Shown piece after piece: positions 1-4,798 of a stretch of 9,405 nucleotides of DNA (the first letter of the stretch is position 1; every line of letters starts with the position of its first letter). Source of the stretch: a bacterium (lineage in GTDB: Bacteria; Desulfobacterota; Anaeroferrophillalia; Anaeroferrophillales; Anaeroferrophillaceae); assembly GCA_029940125.1 (NCBI GenBank), contig JAOZRP010000068.1, positions 1-9,405 of the forward strand, given 5' to 3'. A program made the position numbers and the translations under genes. Below the pieces are notes generated by a model that ran no database searches, was not told the origin of the DNA, and saw only the letters and a list, made by a program, of their open reading frames with translations.

Positions 1-39
1 AATGAGCGAGAGCCATGCCGGAACATCCTGATACCCTGA

Positions 40-71
40 TTTTGGGTTGCGGGCGTCAAGCCCGCCTTGGT
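40..71. repeat. REP-like palindromic repeat, copy 1
   Basis: A perfect 6-bp inverted repeat, GCGGGC (49-54) and GCCCGC (60-65), encloses the loop GTCAA and is flanked by GGTT on the left and CTTGGT on the right. The same 32-base block recurs at 3430-3461 with only two differences, one in the loop and one in the left flank, so both stem arms are identical. It lies in non-coding DNA ahead of the MinD-type operon. It may be a small dispersed repeat of REP type; with the T-rich stretch after it (71-74) it could also act as a weak terminator for a gene to the left of the window. The repeat is seen directly; its role is unknown. Confidence 0.7.
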
Positions 72-106
72 TTTATGATTACATGCTATTAACCATTACA
101 AGCTTT

Positions 107-119
107 CACCCTATGGGTG
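107..119. other. small hairpin in leader
   Basis: CACCC (107-111) and GGGTG (115-119) form a perfect 5-bp inverted repeat around the 3-base loop TAT. No T-run follows, so it is not a terminator. It lies in the leader of the MinD-type operon. A stem this short could be chance. Confidence 0.3.
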
Positions 120-139
120 TTGGCTTTATGAATGTAAAA

Positions 140-155
140 CCTTGATTTTTCAAGG
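140..155. other. hairpin in leader, possible minus-strand terminator
   Basis: CCTTGA (140-145) and TCAAGG (150-155) pair perfectly over 6 bp with a TTTT loop. On the minus strand the hairpin is followed by four T residues (complement of AAAA at 136-139), so it could be a weak terminator for leftward transcription. It ends where the heptad repeat starts. Function is unproven. Confidence 0.4.
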
Positions 156-182
156 CTAAACGCTAATGGCTAATCGCTCAAC
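155..182. repeat. degenerate heptad tandem repeat (4 units)
   Basis: Four consecutive 7-base units are visible: GCTAAAC (155-161), GCTAATG (162-168), GCTAATC (169-175) and GCTCAAC (176-182). All begin GCT and the first three share GCTAA. The array sits about 55 bases before the first start codon, where an operator or an upstream activator site could lie. A leftover slippage repeat fits equally well. The periodicity is seen directly; any protein-binding role is speculation. Confidence 0.5.
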
Positions 183-238
183 TTAGGGTAAAAACAAGAT
201 AGCCATTTGTTTGGTTCAGAAACAGGAGAAAAGTATCC

Positions 239-1087
239 ATGATTATCGCAGTTGCCAGTGGCAAGGGAGGAACGGGCAAAACAACCATTGCAACAAATTT
301 CGCCCTTTCTATTCCGCAGGCCCAATACATTGATTGTGACGTGGAAGAGCCTAACGGGAACCTTTTTCTTAAAGCTGAGATTCTGGAAAGGCAGGATGTT
401 GGCGTGCCGCTTCCGCAGATTGACGATTCCCTGTGTACCTATTGTGGCAGCTGCGCGAAAGCCTGTGAATTTAATGCTATGGCGGTTTTAAAAGACCGGG
501 TAATGGTTTTTCCCGAGCTCTGCCATGGTTGCGGGGTTTGCAGCTATGTTTGCCCGGAAAATGCCATCAGCGAGGGAGAGAAGGTTATCGGGGTGGTGGA
601 AAGGGGGACCGTTTCCCGGGATGGGGATGATCTTTCTTTTTGTCAAGGGGTGCTTAATGTTGGAGAACCCATGTCGCCGCCCTTGATTAAAAAGGCTAAA
701 ACCTATGCCGAACCGGGGAAAACAGTAATTATTGATGCACCGCCGGGAACCTCATGTCCGGTAATCCAAACTATCAATGGAGTCGACTTCTGTTTGCTGG
801 TAACGGAGCCGACGCCCTTTGGATTGAATGACCTTGAACTTGCGGTCGGTGTTGTCCGGCAGATGAATATCCCTTTTGGGGTGATTGTTAATCGTTCAGA
901 CAGCGGTGACCAGGAGGTCGTTTCCTATTGCCAGCGGGAGAATATTCCTCTGCTGCTGGAAATTCCCTTCAATCGCGACCTGGCATTTGCCTATTCGAAA
1001 GGGATTTCCTATGTCACTGAGAATCCTGAAGCCAAGGACCAGTTCAGGCAGTTGCTGGTCGACATCAACAAGGAGCTGCAAGCATGA
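239..1087 (+). CDS. MinD/Mrp-type P-loop ATPase with 2x[4Fe-4S] ferredoxin insert (first paralogue)
   Basis: A 282-aa cytoplasmic SIMIBI-class ATPase. The deviant Walker A motif GKGGTGKTT spans residues 8-16, with signature Lys9 and P-loop Lys14. An inserted ferredoxin domain (about 62-112) has two CxxCxxCxxxC motifs: Cys66/69/72/76 and Cys95/98/101/105, enough for two [4Fe-4S] clusters. The Walker B/switch II region is IIDAPPGTSCP (about 164-174), with Cys173 where the second paralogue also has a Cys. Family members resemble the Mrp/ApbC/Nbp35 Fe-S carriers but carry the ferredoxin inside the fold. The start is supported by AGGAG at 224-228. The stop overlaps the next start by 4 bp (ATGA), so the two are translationally coupled. 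Role inferred: ATP-gated Fe-S or metal-centre delivery or electron transfer, probably as a heterodimer with the next gene. The family is secure; the target is unknown. Confidence 0.93.
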   Translation: MIIAVASGKGGTGKTTIATNFALSIPQAQYIDCDVEEPNGNLFLKAEILERQDVGVPLPQIDDSLCTYCGSCAKACEFNAMAVLKDRVMVFPELCHGCGVCSYVCPENAISEGEKVIGVVERGTVSRDGDDLSFCQGVLNVGEPMSPPLIKKAKTYAEPGKTVIIDAPPGTSCPVIQTINGVDFCLLVTEPTPFGLNDLELAVGVVRQMNIPFGVIVNRSDSGDQEVVSYCQRENIPLLLEIPFNRDLAFAYSKGISYVTENPEAKDQFRQLLVDINKELQA

Positions 1088-1965
1088 TAAAGGAATTGAC
1101 CATTATCAGCGGTAAGGGGGGCACGGGAAAAACAACGGTTACCGCTGCATTTGCTGCTTTGAGCAAGCAGAAAGTTATGACGGATTGTGATGTTGATGCC
1201 GCCGACCTGCACCTGATCCTGCAACCCGAGGTGTTGCATCAGGAGTCTTTTATTGGTGGTCGCTCCCCGGTCATGGACAAGGAACTGTGCACCGAATGCG
1301 GTACCTGTCAGGAGGTGTGTCGTTTCAATGCTGTTGAGTTGGATGCAGACCAGCGGTATCGGATTAATCCCTTTGCCTGTGACAACTGTGCCCTTTGCAC
1401 CTTTGCCTGTCCGGAGAACGCGATCACCATGGTGGACTCGGTGAATGGGAACTGGTTTATTTCCCGCACGGCATACGGTAAGATGGTGCATGCTAAGCTG
1501 GGCATTGGTGAAGATAATTCCGGCAAACTGGTAACCCTGGTGCGACAGCAGGCTAAAAAACTGGCCGAAGATGAAAAATTGTCACTCATCATTAATGATG
1601 GTCCTCCGGGCATCGGCTGTCCGGTAACCGCTGCCATTACCGGTGCATCACTGGTTTTGATTGTTACTGAACCGACCCTTTCCGGCATCCATGACATGGA
1701 GAGGGTGGCAGATCTATGTCGACATTTTCAGATACCGGTACAGGTCTGCATTAACAAATATTCCATCAATCTGGTCAATACCCAGAAAATCAGGGGGTAT
1801 TGTGCTGAACGTGGAATCCGCGTTGTTGGCGAACTTCCTTTTGAGCCTTTAGTGAACAAAGCCTTGGTGGCTCGGCAGAATGTGGTTGATTATGACTGTG
1901 GAGCGGTTACCAAAGTCGTGAAGCAGATGTGGCAGGAAGTGGAAAAACAGTTGCGGGCTTCATGA
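1084..1965 (+). CDS. MinD/Mrp-type P-loop ATPase with 2x[4Fe-4S] ferredoxin insert (second paralogue)
   Basis: A 293-aa paralogue of the upstream gene with the same layout. Walker A GKGGTGKTT is at residues 10-18. The next strand reads TDCDVDAADLHL (about 33-44), where the first copy has IDCDVEEPNGNL. The ferredoxin insert has Cys69/72/75/79 and Cys99/102/105/109. Walker B/switch II is IINDGPPGIGCP (about 169-180), with Cys179 matching Cys173 of the first copy. AAGGAG at 1070-1075 lies 8 bases before the ATG, and the start overlaps the preceding stop by 4 bp. The two copies differ widely outside the motifs, so the duplication is old and the genes have kept separate jobs, which fits an obligate pair. 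Its stop overlaps the start of the DUF59-type gene. Function inferred as Fe-S carrier or electron-transfer ATPase. Confidence 0.93.
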   Translation: MIKELTIISGKGGTGKTTVTAAFAALSKQKVMTDCDVDAADLHLILQPEVLHQESFIGGRSPVMDKELCTECGTCQEVCRFNAVELDADQRYRINPFACDNCALCTFACPENAITMVDSVNGNWFISRTAYGKMVHAKLGIGEDNSGKLVTLVRQQAKKLAEDEKLSLIINDGPPGIGCPVTAAITGASLVLIVTEPTLSGIHDMERVADLCRHFQIPVQVCINKYSINLVNTQKIRGYCAERGIRVVGELPFEPLVNKALVARQNVVDYDCGAVTKVVKQMWQEVEKQLRAS

Positions 1966-2282
1966 TGGGGAACCTTCAAGGGGGAGGTGTGCCTGCGCCG
2001 TCTCTAGAGGAAAAAATACAGCAGGCTATTGCCGTTGTCCGTGACCCTTCCACCGGGATGCCGGTCAAGGATCTTCCTCTGTTGCGCCAGGTGGACGTCA
2101 ATGATGATGGTGATGTGGTTATTACCTTGGAACCGTCGTCGCCGGTCTGCCCATTGATTTTCAAACTGGGTGATGATATAAAACAGGTGGTTAAGGGGGT
2201 TGAAGGTGTCCGCCGACTGAAGTTTATTATCAAGGGGCACCAGCAGAAGGCTCTGGTGGAATCGTACCTGGCAGAAACCTGA
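1962..2282 (+). CDS. MIP18/DUF59-type Fe-S assembly protein, stand-alone
   Basis: A 106-aa soluble protein. The DUF59 (MIP18/SufT-like) pattern is visible: VRDPSTGMPVKDLPLL (about 26-41), an acidic-turn beta pair (DVNDDGDVVITLEP), the hallmark SPVCP with Cys63, then a helix and the GVRRLKF strand (about 82-88). In Mrp/ApbC proteins this domain is fused to the N-terminus of the ATPase; here it is a separate gene directly after two ATPases. The chosen ATG overlaps the preceding stop by 4 bp (ATGA), and a second in-frame ATG follows at once. No good Shine-Dalgarno is present, so translation probably depends on coupling. A GTG at 1989 lies too close to the purine run 1979-1987 to be convincing. 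DUF59 proteins act in Fe-S cluster insertion; the client here is not known. Confidence 0.82.
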   Translation: MMGNLQGGGVPAPSLEEKIQQAIAVVRDPSTGMPVKDLPLLRQVDVNDDGDVVITLEPSSPVCPLIFKLGDDIKQVVKGVEGVRRLKFIIKGHQQKALVESYLAET

Positions 2283-2338
2283 CCTTTTACCGTGCCAGCT
2301 CAATAGTCTTTGTAGCAAAAGAAGGCCTATGCCGTTGT

Positions 2339-2361
2339 GCTGCCGGTGGCAGCTTTTTTTT
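2339..2361 (+). terminator. intrinsic terminator of the MinD-type operon
   Basis: GCTGCC (2339-2344), loop GGT and GGCAGC (2348-2353) form a perfect GC-rich 6-bp stem, followed directly by eight T residues (2354-2361). This is a textbook Rho-independent terminator 56 bases after the DUF59-type stop. It also argues against a GTG start at 2337 for the next gene, because that would put the terminator inside the coding region. Confidence 0.85.
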
Positions 2362-2387
2362 GTGAATATTTTCCTTGTGGTTCGGTT

Positions 2388-3311
2388 ATGAAATATCTTT
2401 TTGGTCCCGTGCCTTCGCGCCGGTTGGGCTTGTCACTGGGGGTAGACCTGGTTCCGTACAAGGTTTGTTCCTTTGACTGTCTTTACTGCGAATTGGGAAG
2501 AACCACCTCTCATACCAGCGAGCGACGTGAATATGTGCCGACGCGGGGGGTGTTGGATGAGTTGCGGTCCTGTTTTGGGGACAGCGGCTTTTCCTGTGAT
2601 TACGTAACCCTGTCCGGTTCCGGAGAACCAACCCTGCACAGCGGACTTGCTGATATCGTTGCGGGGATCAAGGAAATAACAAGCCGGCCGCTGGCCCTGC
2701 TGACCAACAGTTCATTGCTGAACGATCCCGAGGTCCGCCGAGCGGTTCAGCCGGTGGATGTTATCCTGCCTTCCCTGGACGCGGCGACGCCGAAAGCGTT
2801 TCAACGCTTGAATCGTCCCGTTGATTCAGTGCGAATTGAATCGATCATCTCAGGACTGCTGGCTCTGCGAGAGGAGTTTTCCGGGAAAATATGGCTGGAA
2901 ATTCTTTTTTGTCGTGGTATTAATGATAGTGACGCTGAGATAGAAGCGCTGACGAAGGCAATTGAGGATGTGCGTCCGGATAAAATTCAGCTTAATACGG
3001 TAGTGCGTCCCGGCGCCTACCGGGAGGCGCAGTCGGTATCATTGGATTTTTTGCAGCAGGTGCAGAGACGTTGGGGGGAGCGGGCGGAGATTATTGCCCC
3101 CTTCAGCAGCAGTCAGTTGAATCATGGACAGCAAGACAGCCTGCAACAGATTATTGACCTGCTTCAGCGCCGCCCTTGCACCGTTCAGGATATGGCTGCT
3201 TCATGTGCCATGGTGCCGGCGGAAGTGGTCAAATTTCTTGACCTGCTGAAAAAGGAAGGAAAAGTGAAAGAATCCATCCATGAAGGCGAGACCTTTTTTG
3301 TGGCTGGATGA
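2388..3311 (+). CDS. COG0731-type radical SAM protein (TYW1-like core) with C-terminal winged-helix-like region
   Basis: A 307-aa protein opening with YLFGPVPSRRLGLSLGVD (residues 3-20), the characteristic start of COG0731 Fe-S oxidoreductases. The radical SAM cluster motif is Cys27-x3-Cys31-x2-Cys34 (VCSFDCLYCELG). GSGEPTLH further on is the GGE-type SAM-binding motif, and LNTVVRPG is another family block. The last 60 or so residues (IIDLLQRRPCTVQDMA to the end) read as a winged-helix-like domain. The core resembles the archaeal/eukaryotic wyosine enzyme TYW1, but bacteria do not make wyosine, so the substrate is unknown. ATG 2388 is chosen over the longer in-frame GTG at 2337 because homology begins here and a terminator lies between them. 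The Shine-Dalgarno is weak. It is a single-gene unit between two terminators. Confidence 0.9.
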   Translation: MKYLFGPVPSRRLGLSLGVDLVPYKVCSFDCLYCELGRTTSHTSERREYVPTRGVLDELRSCFGDSGFSCDYVTLSGSGEPTLHSGLADIVAGIKEITSRPLALLTNSSLLNDPEVRRAVQPVDVILPSLDAATPKAFQRLNRPVDSVRIESIISGLLALREEFSGKIWLEILFCRGINDSDAEIEALTKAIEDVRPDKIQLNTVVRPGAYREAQSVSLDFLQQVQRRWGERAEIIAPFSSSQLNHGQQDSLQQIIDLLQRRPCTVQDMAASCAMVPAEVVKFLDLLKKEGKVKESIHEGETFFVAG

Positions 3312-3371
3312 GGTGCAGGTACCTTAAAAATAAAGTATCCGTTTGCATTGTGCGCTTGAAAAGACGAAGGG

Positions 3372-3392
3372 AAACTGCCAAGCAGTTTTTTT
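3372..3392 (+). terminator. intrinsic terminator after the radical SAM gene
   Basis: AAACTGC (3372-3378), loop CAA and GCAGTTT (3382-3388) pair over 7 bp, and the T-run continues to 3392 (seven T residues in all from 3386). It lies 60 bases after the radical SAM stop and isolates that gene from the scaffold gene. The 3-base loop and short stem match the design of the terminator at 2339-2361. Confidence 0.82.
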
Positions 3393-3429
3393 GCTGTTCC
3401 GGCGATCTCGGCGGGAAAAAAGTATTTTG

Positions 3430-3461
3430 TTTTAGGTTGCGGGCGTTAAGCCCGCCTTGGT
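3430..3461. repeat. REP-like palindromic repeat, copy 2
   Basis: This matches 40-71 at 30 of 32 positions. The stem arms GCGGGC (3439-3444) and GCCCGC (3450-3455) are identical, and the loop is GTTAA instead of GTCAA. It ends 16 bases before the scaffold ATG, just upstream of the GAGGT Shine-Dalgarno at 3469-3473. If transcribed, it would fold in the 5' leader of that operon. I found no third copy in the window. Confidence 0.7.
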
Positions 3462-3477
3462 GATTTGTGAGGTAGAA

Positions 3478-3891
3478 ATGGCCATTATTAATCCTAAGGT
3501 TCGGGAGCATTTTACCAATCCCCGGAATATGGGAGAATTGGACAATCCCACCGTAACCGGCCGGGGTGGAGACCCTGACGGCTGTGGCGACTATATCGAG
3601 CTGCAATTGCAGCTGGAAAATGAGCGGATTGTCGACCTTGCCGCCAAGGTGTATGGATGCCCGTACGCCATCGCCACCACCAGCGTTTTTACTGAATTGA
3701 TTAAGGGGAAATTGTTAAGCGACGCGATGGAGGTGGGGAATCAGGAGGTGGTGGAAGCCCTGGGCGGGCTGCCGGAAGTCAAAAAGCACTGTTCGCTTAT
3801 GGGGCCGGAGGCCTTGAGACGGGCGGCGTCAGAGTATATTTTGAGCCGGATTTGTACCCCCTGCGAGGTGGGTGTCCATGCTGAAGATTGA
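3478..3891 (+). CDS. IscU/NifU-like Fe-S cluster scaffold protein with extra C-terminal CxxC
   Basis: A 137-aa protein of the U-type scaffold family. The three cluster-ligating cysteines are in the expected blocks: Cys36 in DGCGD (with Asp38), Cys61 in YGCPYAIATTS and Cys105 in KKHCSLMG. The chaperone-recognition loop reads LPEVK (98-102) where IscU has LPPVK. After the usual end, the chain carries RICTPCEVG with Cys126 and Cys129, an extra CxxC not found in classical IscU. The protein would hold a nascent [2Fe-2S] or [4Fe-4S] cluster for transfer. ATG 3478 follows GAGGT (3469-3473) closely; a TTG in frame at 3457 would run into the repeat and is not needed. No cysteine desulfurase gene is in the window. 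Its 3' end overlaps the HAD gene by 14 bp. The family is clear; its pathway is inferred. Confidence 0.9.
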   Translation: MAIINPKVREHFTNPRNMGELDNPTVTGRGGDPDGCGDYIELQLQLENERIVDLAAKVYGCPYAIATTSVFTELIKGKLLSDAMEVGNQEVVEALGGLPEVKKHCSLMGPEALRRAASEYILSRICTPCEVGVHAED

Positions 3892-4348
3892 TATCCCCGG
3901 GCGCCGCGATATCAACCTTGAAGGCGTTGTCTTTGATCTGAATGGTACCCTGGCGGTGGACGGCAAGCCGCTGGCAACAGACTTGGAGCTGCTTGAAGAT
4001 CTGGCCGGGAAACTGCGGGTGTATGTGCTGACGGCCGATACCTTCGGCACCGCGGCCGAGGTTTTCAAGGACCTGTCGGTAACCCTGCAGCGGCTCAGCG
4101 GGCGGGAAGTGGCGCAGGAGAAAAAGAAATTTATCGATTCACTGGGCGGCTGGTCGCATGCGGCGGTGGGCAACGGCTACAATGATCACCTGATGCTCCA
4201 CAGCGCCGTTCTTGGCGTCTGCGTTCTGGGAGGTGAAGGGGCTCATCCCCTGACCCTCACCCGTGCCGACCTGGTGGTGCCCTCCACCCGGGCGGCGCTG
4301 GAATTGTTCCTCTATCCCCGGCGGCTGACAGCCGGCCTTCGACATTGA
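3878..4348 (+). CDS. HAD-superfamily protein, soluble P-type-ATPase-like (COG4087 type)
   Basis: A 156-aa cytoplasmic protein with no membrane segment. HAD motif I is FDLNGTLA (19-26): nucleophile Asp20 is present, but the usual acid/base Asp two residues later is Asn22. Motif II is LTADT (51-55), a lysine cluster EKKK (81-84) precedes motif III, and motif III is GNGYND (98-103), with Asn99 where P-type ATPases usually have Asp and with Asp103 kept. This matches small 'soluble P-type ATPase' proteins, which resemble the phosphorylation domain of ion pumps without the transmembrane part. Loss of the acid/base Asp suggests a slow phosphatase or a phosphorylated regulatory state. ATG 3878 is preferred over a GTG at 3872; GAGG (3865-3868) precedes it. 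It overlaps the scaffold gene by 14 bp, so the two are coupled. Substrate unknown. Confidence 0.83.
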   Translation: MLKIDIPGRRDINLEGVVFDLNGTLAVDGKPLATDLELLEDLAGKLRVYVLTADTFGTAAEVFKDLSVTLQRLSGREVAQEKKKFIDSLGGWSHAAVGNGYNDHLMLHSAVLGVCVLGGEGAHPLTLTRADLVVPSTRAALELFLYPRRLTAGLRH

Positions 4349-4356
4349 ACGAAGCC

Positions 4357-4659
4357 ATGTCAACTTTTTCTGAGATCACCTGGGCCAGGAAAAAGCTTGG
4401 TCTTGGAGACCGCGTTTCCTTAAAAAGCCTGCGGGAGCGCTACCTGTTTCTGGCCAGACGCCTGCACCCGGACGTCCGGAACCGGGAATCCGGTCCGGAA
4501 GAGAATCATGAGCTGGCGGAAATAACCCGTGCCTACCAATTGATGGTTGCCTATCTGGAAAGTGTTGCCATTTCATTGAGTGATGATGAGGTGCGCAGAA
4601 ATGATCCCCATGCCTACCATTCCTACCGCTTTCACGACTGGATGGGTGGTAAATCATAA
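4357..4659 (+). CDS. small J-domain (DnaJ-like) protein
   Basis: A 100-aa protein that is almost only a J domain: helix I/II region ITWARKKLGLGDRVSLKSLR (7-26), RYLFLARRLHPDV (28-40) with the essential HPD at 37-39, and helix III AEITRAYQLMVAYLE (54-68). A short tail rich in aromatic residues and histidine (HAYHSYRFHDWM, about 85-96) ends it. There is no Gly/Phe region, zinc-binding domain or client-binding domain as in DnaJ. J domains stimulate the ATPase of Hsp70. Lying two genes after a U-type scaffold, it could play an HscB-like part, but it lacks HscB's scaffold-binding C-terminal domain. ATG 4357 lies 8 bases after the HAD stop; the in-frame TTG at 4345 overlaps that stop. The Shine-Dalgarno is weak, so coupling is likely. 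Confidence 0.85.
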   Translation: MSTFSEITWARKKLGLGDRVSLKSLRERYLFLARRLHPDVRNRESGPEENHELAEITRAYQLMVAYLESVAISLSDDEVRRNDPHAYHSYRFHDWMGGKS

Positions 4660-4673
4660 TATTTTAGCGCCGG

Positions 4674-4707
4674 AACCGGATTCCCAGCCGGTTTGGTTTG
4701 CATTTTT
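4674..4707 (+). terminator. possible weak terminator after the J-domain gene
   Basis: AACCGG (4674-4679) and CCGGTT (4688-4693) form a 6-bp stem around an 8-base loop. The T-rich stretch after it (4692-4707) is broken by G, C and A residues, so it is a poor terminator. It lies 15 bases after the J-domain stop and overlaps the candidate enolase promoter. Confidence 0.35.
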
Positions 4708-4725
4708 GTCAGAAATTTGTTTAAT
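4697..4725 (+). promoter_or_regulatory. candidate enolase promoter
   Basis: TTTGCA (4697-4702) is a 4/6 match to the -35 box and TTTAAT (4720-4725) is a 5/6 match to the -10 box, with the ideal 17-bp spacing. Transcription would start near 4732, giving a leader of about 65 bases. This is a by-eye sigma-70-type match only. Confidence 0.45.
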
Positions 4726-4764
4726 AACAGGTATCGATGCTGTGAAAGGCTTAATCTGCTGATT

Positions 4765-4780
4765 CCCGGCTGCGGCCGGG
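4765..4780 (+). other. GC-rich hairpin in the enolase leader
   Basis: CCCGGC (4765-4770) and GCCGGG (4775-4780) pair perfectly over 6 bp around the loop TGCG. It ends 6 bases before the strong AGGAGG Shine-Dalgarno (4787-4792) and is not followed by T residues. It could stabilise the mRNA 5' end or hold the ribosome site open. The structure is seen directly; the function is inferred. Confidence 0.45.
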
Positions 4781-4798
4781 GTGGAAAGGAGGCATGCC

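Noticed and set aside
2..31. Possible C-terminal end of an upstream gene (nine codons and TGA, starting ATG AGC GAG)
   Set aside because: The stretch is too short to tell a gene end from chance; another frame stays open to 39. Nothing supports either.
1009..1491. A 160-codon minus-strand open frame across the two ATPase genes
   Set aside because: It spans the overlap of two clear plus-strand genes and has no recognisable features.
3872..3880. GTG 3872 as the HAD start, with TTG starts at 3457 and 4345 and GTG 4781 for neighbouring genes
   Set aside because: In each case an ATG a few codons downstream matches where family homology begins and, for the scaffold and enolase genes, has the well-placed Shine-Dalgarno.
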